Shown one piece after another: positions 10,577 through 20,724 of a stretch of 64,000 bases of DNA (its first letter is position 1; each line of letters begins with the position of its first letter). This stretch comes from Symsagittifera roscoffensis (lineage: Eukaryota > Xenacoelomorpha > Acoela > Convolutidae). Both the position numbers and the translations under genes were made by a program. The stretch is from NCBI RefSeq assembly GCF_963678635.1, contig NC_087071.1, positions 43,193,965 through 43,257,964 on the forward strand, written 5' to 3'. The notes beneath the pieces were generated by a model. That model had not been told where the DNA came from. It saw only the letters and a list, made by a program, of their open reading frames with translations, and did not search any database.

Positions 10577-11531
10577 ATGTTTGGTTTAAGGAGTCAGCCG
10601 AGAAGTGGGAATTCTGAAATGGAAGTGTCCTGTCACGCTGCCTCAAAGAAAACCGAGAGAATAGCTACACTGAAAGCCACTGAGACTCAACCGAAGAAAA
10701 GGTGCCGTTTTGACGAAGGAACCTTGGGGGAACCACAACAACCCTGCCTGCAGCTCGGCGAAATAACGACAGAAGTGGTTGGTTGCTTTTGGCATAGATG
10801 TTCCTGATGTAACTAGTTTTTCTGGCGTGAAGTTCCAAATATTTACCAGGATTTTTGCCATCATTGTTATATTTTTGAGTTTTCTGTAGAACGGCTCGAC
10901 TCCAGGTGCTTCAATGGAGCCAACAGTGAACTCCAATAGCCTCAATATAGAACGAGTTGTGGAGATTTTTTCTTCAAAAATGGAAGAAATCACAAAAGAA
11001 AACGAAAAACATGCTGCTAAGATGCAGAAAGAGAACTCCAGGTTCCGCAAATGCCTTGGAGAAATGCTGCAGAAAAATTTTGCGAGAAAGAAAGTTGATC
11101 AAGTTGTGTGCGAGACAGTGGAAGATTGCGAGCCTCTGATGTTTGGTGAAGTCAACTTGATGACAGTTCCTGTTTTGGCTGGCCCATCAGTATTCGGACG
11201 AGCTATTGCCATTTTAATTTTTGGAAACGAACAAAATTGTTTGCTGATTAATAAAAGACTAGGGGTCAAAGTTGCTAGGAAAGACTGCCGTGAGTCCGTC
11301 GGTAAAGAAACTGAAGCAGTTTTTATTAGTAAGTATAGTTATTCTGAGATCAAAAGTGATCAGTCTGTTTTTCTGGCAACTATTTTTTTTTCAGCTTGCG
11401 TCAATCGGAAGTTTGGCAATGATCCTCATGCTTTGTCAGAAGCAGTGGGTGGAGCAAATCAGTTGGGACGTGAATTAAGGAAAAAGTATCCTCAGCTCGT
11501 CGTAAATCGACAATCACTATCGACAGCATAG
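10577..11531 (+). CDS. BEN-domain-like protein, first paralog
   Basis: The secure part is exon 10890-11328 plus exon 11395-11531, joined by a 66-base intron (TTA|GTAAGT ... TTTTTCAG). From the ATG at 10914 this gives 183 aa. The intron length is a multiple of three without a stop, so a read-through frame also exists. An open frame at 10577-10807 encodes a Ser/Lys-rich segment (QPKKRCRFDEG) that matches the N-terminal KKRRVYIEDD part of the second paralog, so it is probably exon 1. Its donor near 10774 is weak. Counting from M10914, residues about 20-65 form a charged coiled coil. Residues 88-175 fit a BEN domain: FGRAIAILIFG, CLLINKRLGVKV, a helix KETEAVFITCVNRKFG, and a final helix ALSEAVGGANQLGREL. 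BEN domains bind DNA or chromatin proteins. Confidence 0.65.
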
Positions 11532-11730
11532 CCGAATTGAAAAGAAATATTTCTCTCCAATTAAACATTCTAAGTTGTTTATATCTTGGACCTTGATATT
11601 GGAATTGATCTTTCATTGTGTGCGTTTTGCTGTCACAATTTTTTTCCTTGCTAATAAATCACGTGAATTTTGTTCTTATGTCAAACTTTTTCAGAAAATT
11701 GAAACGCTCTCTGGCGAATTGAACTCCGAA

Positions 11731-12393
11731 ATGGATTATTTATGGCCCGTTCAAAAAAAACGTAGAGTTTATATTGAGGATGACAGTGATGAGGAAGAAA
11801 CTAATAATACGATTGACTTAACACAGAGTGCAATTCTAGATACTCCGGCGAAATCAAAGCTGTTCTCCTCGACGCCCATTCAAACGGCAGTAAATTCAGA
11901 TGCAGGCGATTCGATTGAGAGCAAACTTGAAGCCAAATGGAACGGAGTCGTCAAAAGGCATGCAAGGGCGCTGAAAGAGATTAGGAAAATTGAGCGACAA
12001 AATAACAACGAGTTTTTGAGTGTCCTATCTCTACAGCTCACTGGTGAACAAATTGACGTTTGTAACGTACAAACAGAAGCAGTAATGTTTCAGAACAAAA
12101 ATCTAATGGCCCTGAAAGCTGGAGCCGATCCTGGGCTATTTGGAAGGTTGCTCGGAAAAGAGATTTTTGGCAATAAATCTGAATGTTTGCTCAAATATCA
12201 AATGATTGGTCGGGAAAGGAATTATGGAAACTCCCGGCAACCCGTTGACAAAGAACTGGAACGTATTTTCGAAAAGGTGGTGAAATTGAAATACCCCCAG
12301 CAACCTGAATATGCATACTCTGAAGCACGCAAAGGAGCAAACGATATGGGAAACGATTTCCGTCGTAGGTTTCACAATGCTTCTAATGAGTAG
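11731..12393 (+). CDS. BEN-domain-like protein, second paralog
   Basis: 220 aa from the ATG at 11731. The frame is open back to the 3' splice site ending at 11694 (CAAACTTTTTCAG), so 12 further residues may be coding. Residues 6-35 have a nuclear-localisation-like KKRR followed by an acidic run DDSDEEE. Residues 70-105 are a basic coiled coil. Residues about 130-215 align with the BEN-like region of the preceding gene: PGLFGRLLGKEIFG, CLLKYQ, KELERIFEKVVKLKYP, YAYSEARKGANDMG. The two genes are clearly a tandem duplication that has diverged strongly. A nuclear DNA- or chromatin-binding role is inferred from the BEN family. The next gene starts 223 bases downstream. Confidence 0.7.
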   Translation: MDYLWPVQKKRRVYIEDDSDEEETNNTIDLTQSAILDTPAKSKLFSSTPIQTAVNSDAGDSIESKLEAKWNGVVKRHARALKEIRKIERQNNNEFLSVLSLQLTGEQIDVCNVQTEAVMFQNKNLMALKAGADPGLFGRLLGKEIFGNKSECLLKYQMIGRERNYGNSRQPVDKELERIFEKVVKLKYPQQPEYAYSEARKGANDMGNDFRRRFHNASNE

Positions 12394-12600
12394 ATAATTG
12401 CAGCCTTGTATAGCATTTGTTTGTTTCGAATTCAAGTTTGTATTATCTGTTTTTAATCTTATCATCAGCAAATCTTGAGAATTTTTATGCCTTTTATTTT
12501 TCTGGTTCAGACTGAATTGATTCTACAGCTTAGTTGCACTGATAGCTGGGGATTTTAAAAGTCTTCTCGTAATTGTTTCAAAATGTCATTAATTGAGGTA

Positions 12601-12616
12601 ATTTTCAGATCGTACC
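12601..12616 (+). promoter_or_regulatory. 3' splice site 8 bases before the SET-transposase ATG
   Basis: ATTTTCAG ends at 12608 and the ATG follows at 12617. The same arrangement occurs at 7644/7653 and 9805/9813. This fits either spliced-leader trans-splicing or a 5'-UTR intron. Confidence 0.5.
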
Positions 12617-15600
12617 ATGCATTCACAAAGCTCACTCTCGTCAGTCAAAGCTTTGCGATGTGAAATCTATGCTCAATGTGATGCAAATATAACATCGGCG
12701 TTATTTGAAAATAATGAGCGGCCCATTTCAACAATGGTTGAAAAAATCGACTGCGTGGAATACGAAAATTTCGTTCAAAACAACACGATGTACAAAAAAA
12801 TTGATCAGCAGTTACGAAACTGTTATGATGATCTGGAAAAATCGTTGTTTGAAATAAGATTAGATCGATATGGAGGCTACGGGCTTTTTTACGCCGGAAC
12901 AGAGCCCTTGTTGCCACAGATGTCTAATACGCCGGTTCCCTTAGTAAGAGCGTATCTCGAAAAAATTCCGTTGCACCATGAAAACGAATTTAAACAGATA
13001 TCAATATTTGAAAGAACTGAGAGGTGTAAAAACCTGCGAATTATGGTGGGGTCTGTTCGTTTTGCCAATCACTCGTGTGAGCCAAACTGTTCCTATAGGA
13101 TTTCGGAGCATAAATCTAAAAGTTGTGTAAGACTTGTAGTAGTCAAGCCAATAATGCCAGAAGATGAAGTAAATGTGTTCTACGGCTCCGATTTTTTCGG
13201 AAAAAATAACTGCGATTGTTCTTGTGATTTTTTTTGGCTTCACGGTTCGTCAGAATCTTCTTCTACTCAGCTTCCTGTTCCATCATTGATAACTTTGACT
13301 GCGAAAGCAACTTCATATCTACGAAACGCTCATCGGACGGCACGGATTAGGAAAGCTAGGGCGCCACATAATTCTGGGCCGTCTAACAAAAAAATTTTGC
13401 TCTCAGATTTGAGGAGTCAGGTTTCGAGTAGTAGTGAAGATTTCTCATCTGAAGACAGTTTTTTCGAGAATTGTTCTCCGCCCATTGGCGCAGCAAAGCA
13501 GTCCAACTATCTCACTGACATGTCTCCCACCTTTCGCTGCTTTGAAGAAATGTCTCCCATCCCTAAAGACAACAGAACATCATCCCCGAGACCATCCCTT
13601 CAAGGAAGTGTTTGTACACCAGAATTAAGTATATCGAACATACTTACTTCCGACTCTGAATTGAATGACTGCAACTCAGATAATTCTATTAGTAATTTTC
13701 AAGAAAACATCAGTGTTTCGAATGTTTTGGTCTGTGCTAATTCAATCATAGGACGTCATGCAACATCTGACGCAGAAGCAAGTGATTGGTTTAAATTGAT
13801 TCGGAAGATTGCTAACGTCCCCAAAATTCCTAGCTACAAAACAATAAAAAGAAAAAGTCGTTTGTCTTCTAAGGAAAAAAAATGCCACGTCAAGCAGTGC
13901 GGCGATGGAGAAAAGTGGCAGTTAGATTTTGAGGTCGAGTTGAAGGAAATTGTTCAAGAAAACATTGAAAATATTTACCAGTACAATTTAGAACGAAACC
14001 CTATGACTGATATGAAACTTCCAGATTGTTTTGATCATCTTAAAAAACAATTGACAGTCTATTTAATTTTCAATTCTGATGGAGTAAAAGTCATCAAGTC
14101 AGATAATAGGCAAATGTGGCCGGTTTGGCTTGCGATTGCTAACTTGCCTCCAATAAAACGATCAATGTTCCTAAATATTGTTCTAGCTGTTCTATGGTTT
14201 GGAAACAACAAGCCAGACTGGTCAGTTTTACTTCCCGACTTTGAAGAAAGATTGAAAAATTTTCCTTGCAACGTACAATTTCAAGGTAAAGAATATTCTT
14301 TGCGGTTCAAATGTGTTTTGCTGGTGGCTGATTTACCAGCTCGTGCTTCATTACTCAATATGATTCAATTTAATGGAACTTACGGCTGCAATGTATGTCT
14401 GGTTCAAACACAAGTAGACGAAGAAAAGGGAATCAGGTATTACCCGAACTTGTCGTTCAGAAGCAGAACAACAGAAATGCATAAAGATCACATAAAAGAA
14501 GTGCTGTCGATAAAATTAAATTCATACAAAGGTGTTAAAGGACCGAGCAAACTGTTAGATATAATAGATTTTTTGCCACTGACTGCTCCCTCAGATTGTA
14601 TGCATCAAGTTTACCTGGGCGTTACAAAAGTTTCACTTCAAGTAATTGTCTCCAAATTGGCAAAAAGCAACCTGGTGAGAGTTCGAAGCATCATCGATGG
14701 AATTAAGGCAAGTATTTTTCATCATAGAGCTTGTTTTTGTAACATAAATGAAAAACCATTTCTAAAAGAAATAGTAGCTTACATGAAAATTTCTGTCACC
14801 CATTTGCAATCATCTGTTTTCCTTTTTTTCAGCTCACGAAAGATTTCAAAAGGCCTGTCAGGAAAATCAAAGACCTTGAATATTTCAAAGCCAATGAATT
14901 GAAAGTTTGGTTGCTCTACGTTGGACCTGTTATCTTTGAGGGCATCATAGATGAAGAGCTTTACACTCGTTTCATGATGTTCAGCTACTGTGTTCGTCTT
15001 CTAATGATTTCAGCAGAATATTGTGATGAAAGTCAAAGACTTCTAAAGTCCTACCTTGATAAGACAGAAACGGCGTATACGAAGACTGCTTTTTCCGCTA
15101 ATTTGCATGCCGTCAGCCATCTTTCTGAACAAGTGAGAAATTTTGGGCCACTTTGGGTCTCTTCAGCAATGATGTTCGAATCGGCAAATTATCTTCTGAA
15201 ATCGAAGTTTACTGGCACTGTTAATCATTTGCAGCTCATGATAGAACGATACATACGAAATAAAAAAAATCACAGAGCAGAAATTTGTACTGATTCACTT
15301 TTTGATTTATGTCATCAGCTGAGAAGAACTTCCAAATCTTTCAAAAAGAGTTATGTTAGTCCATTGACTGTGCCGGAGAGTTTGAGATCGTTTAATTCTT
15401 TTTCTAGTAACCAGAAGTTGAACTCGTGGGAGATAACATCCATTTTACATTCTAGCGATCGGGACAGTTACGTTTCATTTACAGAAGAGGGTTTTGAGGA
15501 ATATGGACAGGTTCACGTTTTTTTTGTTCAGGATGGTGTTGAAATGGTATATATCAAGAAACTGGAAACTAAAACCTTATACAGGTGTGCAGATGCTAGA

Positions 15601-15747
15601 GTACGTGTCATTTCTTTTGTAACAGTAAATTTTAGCGATCGTTATGATGCAATGCCTTTAGCGTCTTTATCTGGTAAACTTTTACGAGTTGATGTGGGCG
15701 AAGCTGTACATCTAATACCTTTACTAAATGTGTTTGAACATGATTGA
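12617..15747 (+). CDS. SET-domain / DDE transposase fusion protein
   Basis: Exons 12617-14707 and 14833-15747 give 1001 aa. The intron has a GC donor (AAG|GCAAGT) and acceptor TTTTTTTCAG. The nearby GT at 14712 would put the next exon out of frame. Residues about 84-205 form a SUV4-20-like SET domain: GGYGLF at 86-91, NHSCEPNC at 151-158, the catalytic Y189 in VFYGSDFFG, and a post-SET cysteine cluster CDCSC at 199-203. Residues 207-430 are a Ser/Pro-rich linker. Residues about 440-860 match the DDE transposase family common in animals and akin to plant Tnp2/CACTA: LAVLWFGNNKPDW, ADLPAR with D572, FNGTYGCNVC with CxxC 591-594, DCMHQVYLGV with D660, and GPLWVSSAMMFES with E813. All expected catalytic residues are present. 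Product is expected in the nucleus, mobilising the element and possibly methylating histone H4-type lysines. It is the last gene of the cluster. Superfamily naming is inferred. Confidence 0.88.
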
Positions 15748-16249
15748 ATGTGTTGTCGCCTAAATTTCTTATCAAGTTTATGCTGAATTATGCTTATGTT
15801 GGAAATATGGTTGGCAGTGCTCAGATGTATTTGCCTTTAAAAATTTTGAGCTATTATTTTGCCTCTCTTATATCTCTATGTCTATTATTTTGGACTGAAG
15901 CTTATTTTCATACGTTATAGGTCGTTTTTTAATTTTGAAACTCTTCGTGTTTTTAACGAGGAAACGGTTACTTTTAATGAGGAAACGGTCCTACAGATCG
16001 TTACTTTACAAATGGAGTATAGGTATGCTATTCAGTCTGTGTAGTGCTTTACTAAATGCGCTGTTTACTTATTTCTGTTAACATAACGCGTGGAGAGATG
16101 GTTTTCAAATCTGAAAATTTTTTTTAGATTCCAAGATGCTACGTTTGTTATGTGTTATCTTTTAAATTGTTCAAAGAACTTATATATAAAGAGTTCCACA
16201 AAATTTGAAGCAATCATCTATCTGTATAGTGAGGCCCTTCTCCAAAATT
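15748..16249. other. 3' flank of transposon cluster
   Basis: No gene recognised. A 20-base motif is tandemly duplicated (AACGAGGAAACGGT at about 15956 and AATGAGGAAACGGT at 15977). TAGTG occurs at 16047 and 16223, the shape of a CACTA-type right end, but I found no matching inverted left end. Confidence 0.4.
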
Positions 16250-16690
16250 GACTGCTCAAATCCCTGTATTTATCGAGATATGAAGTTTTTTGTCATTTTT
16301 CAAAAAGTTTTTAGAAAACACTATTTTTTTGGAAAAAAAAGTTAAAATTCCCAACGCTGTAGCTGCGGCTATCAGATTACTCTAAAGACTTGCAATCCTT
16401 GATTCCAAATTGGACCGCTAAAATTTTTGTAGTTTTCGAGATGTCCTTTTGTTTTTTTATGGTTTTTCAAAGTTTAAAAATCCCGACACTATTGTTGGGT
16501 ATTGAAAGAGTACTGAAGAATTGAAAATTTTGCGTCTGAATGTGTCTGCTCATTTGCATTTTGTTTTTGATTAAACTTGATTAAAAAGAACAGTAGAAAA
16601 CGTGAAATCACGAACCCTGTAATTTGGGTGCTGTCTGAGTACACTGAAGGTATGCATATCTTTTTTTCCAATATTGCAGTTTTTTAATGA
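16250..16690. repeat. diverged satellite-like repeat, right block
   Basis: Same family and orientation as 1-430: TGCTCAAATCCCTGTATTTATCGAGATATG, then CGCTAAAATTTTTGTAGTTTTCGAGATG, and weaker later units with GGGTGCTGTCTGAGTAC near 16627. Unit spacing is about 165 bases. Confidence 0.6.
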
Positions 16691-17335
16691 GTTGTTAAAA
16701 ATCCGAAGACCTGAGGTGCGTTACACGCTAGTTTAATTTAGGGATTTCGCAGCGCAGTAAAAATTTTTCCTATTAGTCCAGTTCTTCTCAATTTTGTTTA
16801 TTTGTATTAAGAAAATGTGCCAATATTGAATTTTTCACGAACTTCAAAGAGCTTTGAAGCCATCTTTTTTGAAATTCGAAAATTGATGTTTTTTCAAAAA
16901 AAAACAAAGCAATTTTTTTTCAGTCCCTCGGTGTTCATTGTGTCTTTTCCAACTGTCTCTTTGCAATATATAAATAGAAGCAGAAATTAATCAACCTTTC
17001 TGTATATATAAATTGTATGACCACCATTTTTTGATGGCGACAAAAAAAAGTAAATTTTTGTTTTGTTTTTTTTTTCAACTGCAAACCGAATTTTGTACTT
17101 GAACAAACACTTTCCAACAAATTTTTTTGCATGCAAAATTTAATTTTTTTTTGCGTGCATACTGTAGTCCTGAATACACAAAAATTGGATTTTTTCCGTT
17201 TCTCTGGATAACTTTCTTTAAAAACGCTAAAAGGCACCATTGGAGCGAATATGTACTAATCTTAAGGGGGTAGCGCGCGACGAAGAAACACAATCCCTTT
17301 CCTGCTGGTTGGCTAGGTTTTATGTTTAGTAGCTT
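16691..17335. other. repeat-derived spacer
   Basis: No gene recognised. The part 17035-17190 is an inverted, diverged copy of 51955-52095 inside the composite transposon. Both contain TTGCATGCAAAA and a homopolymer-flanked CGAATTT/AAATTCG block. This suggests a fragment of the same interspersed family. Confidence 0.45.
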
Positions 17336-17339
17336 GCAA

Positions 17340-17753
17340 TGCTACGATTCCTTTGTATCGCAAGTGATGCGAGGCTCTGCTTTGCCTCCGTTGAATTATT
17401 ATTTTTTTTGATGGTCATGATGTTTTTTGTATTGATAATTTTTCATATTTCTGAAATGCTTGTTTTGTTTTAGACAGTTTTATGAAATTTATTCAATCAT
17501 CACCAGGTATGTTTTCCGGTGTCATCAGGTAAATTTTTTTGCATCAAATAATAATGTGCTTTGCTTAGGAACCAAATTTTTGCTCTGAACGGCGGAAAAA
17601 AGATTTTTACTACCAACGTCTTTGAGGTCGTTCAGAGCACTTTTTGGATGCCCACGAGAAAATTGAATTGATTTGATTATTCAGTTTCTATGTCGCGTCA
17701 AATATGGTTCTTTGTTAATCATATGTAGCGTCATATGTGTTTCCATGGTATCT
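17340..17753. repeat. ~410-bp direct repeat, copy 1 (with conserved hairpin)
   Basis: Nearly identical to 21655-22070. It contains CTCTGCTTTGCCTC, GGTATGTTTTCCGGTGTCAT and the inverted pair TGCTCTGAACG / CGTTCAGAGCA (17581-17639), an 11-bp stem with a ~37-base loop. No coding frame is shared by the copies. Confidence 0.8.
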
Positions 17754-17840
17754 TTTCTAGGGTTGATTTTTTACAGGGATAAAAAACAACAGGTGATTTT
17801 ACGGCACTAATGAAAATTCTCGGAATTAAATGCAAATGAA

Positions 17841-18120
17841 ATGAGAGATGGGAAAGAGTATGGGATGATGAGTGCCCTGGCAACACTGGTGGGGGGACTT
17901 AACACAACAGGATCGCATTCCTCCGCCACGCCCTACGCATTCATCACTCCCTACCCCCACCACCATCACAACAGTCTCTTCGGCGGCACCACTATAGTCC
18001 CCACCCAGAACCCCACACGGGGGCAACAGCAGCACTAGCCCCACACACCCTCACAGACTACTACATAAACTACGCCACCATGTACAGCGACCCCTTCGGA
18101 TCACATTATCACTCTTCGCT
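17841..18120 (+). pseudogene. GC-rich coding-like remnant, frame broken
   Basis: This is a sharply GC-richer island in AT-rich repeats. The first frame (17841-18036) reads as a Thr/Ser/His/Pro-rich peptide ending GQQQH then stop. From about 17995 the +1-shifted frame continues without stop for a further 35 codons, with a plausible low-complexity tail (DYYINYATMYSDPF). Together they look like one coding exon of a Gly/Tyr/His-rich protein with a frameshift. I do not recognise the family. It could also be an alternatively spliced exon. Confidence 0.35.
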
Positions 18121-18199
18121 TACAATAGCTCAAATAAAAACGTCAAAATTTAGTTTTCTTTCGGTCAACATAAATTTTTTGAGTATTTTAATTTGAGTT

Positions 18200-18580
18200 T
18201 TCTAAAAATTGAGATTTTTGTGAAAATCACCCTTCACACGCCATATGAAGTACAAAAGGATAGATTTCACTCCTCGTAACAAATTAATTACGGCAAAAAG
18301 CTTCGTTTAATCAATTTGGAACGATTTCTAATAGCGCGAAATATATCGTTCGCCAGGTTGGCCAAAATGGCAATCTTTAAACCCCATAATTTTATGAAAA
18401 ATGATCACAGGTGAAATATCTTTTCAAATTTCAGCTCAATACAACAATACTTATCAATGATATTAAAGAACTCTGTCAAAAATGGCTAGTTAAAAAGTCT
18501 AAACATGTCTGAAGAAAAAAACCCACCCTGAGCACAAATATTTCATTGCTTTGGTTACGAAAGTCGGAGCAATGAAAAAT
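18200..18580 (-). mobile_element. terminal-hairpin repeat family, copy lacking its 3' end
   Basis: Reverse orientation; keeps CGCCATATGAAGTACAAAAGG, CTAATAGCGCGAAATATATC, AAAATGGCTAGTTAAAAAG and the 5' end GGTTACGAAAGTCGGAGCAAT. The 3' hairpin is absent. Confidence 0.7.
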
Positions 18581-20147
18581 TTTGACAGATTTTTTTCTTT
18601 CCATTTGAAAGGTCTCAAAATACTGAGTTCCTTTGCTATCAATTAAAAGCTTATTTTTTCTTTTTAACCTTACGACCAGCGAAGATTTGGCTCTCAGGTG
18701 TCAGACTTCTTTCCCATGTATAACTTTGTTCACAGAATGGTCAACTTGGAAGAAATGTTAAACATACTAAAGTACCACTCAAGGCTTGGTACCGCTTTCG
18801 AGTTTTGTTTCGATGTTTATTTAGCACTCATATGTCTTCTTAGATCAGTTTTCTTTAAATTAACTTTAATTCAGACGAAACCAAGACAAATATATAAAAA
18901 TTTTTGAAAATCTTGCCATAGTTACTCTTGTGATAAACAAGGGTACTGCAATTGTCTTCTAGACTTTTTTCTCGTGAAATTTTTTCCTAAGATTCATCTG
19001 CTGGACCTATTTATCTATTGGGCCTGTTGCAACAGTTATTTTTTGTGCATGTTAACTGTTTAAACGAAATTTTGATCGAAGTTTGCATTTTGTGTTGGTT
19101 ATACTTTTGATCGCTTGCTAAGTGATTAGTAACTTCAAATATAAAAATTTGCAGGTGGGGGGAAAAGGAAAAAGAGCCGTCATTTATTGTTCCGAGTACG
19201 CAAGCGGCGTTCGCAATCTGTATTGCCAGGGAGATTCTAATAGCGCGAAATATATCGTTCGCCAGGTTGGCCAAAATGGCAATCTTTAAACCCCATAATT
19301 TTATGAAAAATGATCACAGGTGAAATATCTTTTCAAATTTCAGCTCAATACAACAATACTTATCAATGATATTAAAGAACTCTGTCAAAAATGGCTAGTT
19401 AAAAAGTCTAAACATGTCTGAAGAAAAAAACCCACCCTGAGCACAAATATTTCATTGCTTTGGTTACGAAAGTCGGAGCAATGAAAAATTTTGACAGATT
19501 TTTTTCTTTCCATTTGAAAGGTCTCAAAATACTGAGTTCCTTTGCTATCAATTAAAAGCTTATTTTTTCTTTTTAACCTTACGACCAGCGAAGATTTGGC
19601 TCTCAGGTGTCAGACTTCTTTCCCATGTATAACTTTGTTCACAGAATGGTCAACTTGGAAGAAATGTTAAACATACTAAAGTACCACTCAAGGCTTGGTA
19701 CCGCTTTCGAGTTTTGTTTCGATGTTTATTTAGCACTCATATGTCTTCTTAGATCAGTTTTCTTTAAATTAACTTTAATTCAGACGAAACCAAGACAAAT
19801 ATATAAAAATTTTTGAAAATCTTGCCATAGTTACTCTTGTGATAAACAAGGGTACTGCAATTGTCTTCTAGACTTTTTTCTCGTGAAATTTTTTCCTAAG
19901 ATTCATCTGCTGGACCTATTTATCTATTGGGCCTGTTGCAACAGTTATTTTTTGTGCATGTTAACTGTTTAAACGAAATTTTGATCGAAGTTTGCATTTT
20001 GTGTTGGTTATACTTTTGATCGCTTGCTAAGTGATTAGTAACTTCAAATATAAAAATTTGCAGGTGGGGGGAAAAGGAAAAAGAGCCGTCATTTATTGTT
20101 CCGAGTACGCAAGCGGCGTTCGCAATCTGTATTGCCAGGGAGATTCT
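18326..20147. repeat. perfect 909-bp tandem duplication
   Basis: Units 18326-19234 and 19235-20143 appear identical throughout my reading, with a 4-base TTCT overlap at the junction. The unit includes part of the terminal-hairpin element and a segment (about 18988-19120) that also occurs at 21466-21598. Open frames of 69 codons in each unit (18698, 19607) are identical because of the duplication and lack coding character. It is either very recent or an assembly artefact. Confidence 0.9.
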
Positions 20148-20724
20148 CTGTTTTAAAAAGCTGTCTGATTCTTAAATAGAAAACGACCAGGTCCATTGCT
20201 TTCCAATGCTGTGAAACTTGTTTCTAAATGGCAACGCAAGCAAATGACTCTCCTCGAAACTATGTTTATAAATTAATAAGATAATCAAGTTTTCAATATG
20301 CCTTTGTAAACTCCCTTTTTCTGGATTCTAACGTTGCATTTGCAATCACATCTCATTTTGTTGGATTTGAATACTGCTTACGCTTATAAAAAAACAATAA
20401 AAACCAAGGCTTTTTTTCCTTCCCCCCACCTCACACTAGCTTCAATATGTTAGTGTAACGAGTGGTATTACGAGGTTGAGTATGAAGAACAAATATGTCT
20501 GTTGTGGCCTTTTTTGTCTGTATGTGAATTTTCATAACAATCGGACAATGTGATCCACAAATTTGCATGTAAAAAGAAAAAAGAGCCAAAACCAAAAAAC
20601 ACTGCTCTTTTTAATCAACTCTTTTCAGACTCTTTTCCTCTTGCCCGCCTTTCAATTTCAATTTTAAAACCTACCTTGAAATTGTTATAATTCAATAAAT
20701 TTTGGCATGGTGAACAATCTGTAG
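20148..20724. other. unassigned AT-rich spacer
   Basis: I see no gene, inverted repeat or known element here. Confidence 0.4.

Noticed and set aside
4200-16230. CACTA-type terminal inverted repeats for the transposon cluster (CACTACAT at 4231, CACTAATT at 7077, TAGTG at 16047 and 16223)
   Set aside because: No left/right pair matches beyond five or six bases and no target duplication is visible.
18698-19816. Two identical 69-aa ORFs
   Set aside because: Identity follows from the 909-bp tandem duplication. Composition and lack of motifs do not support coding.
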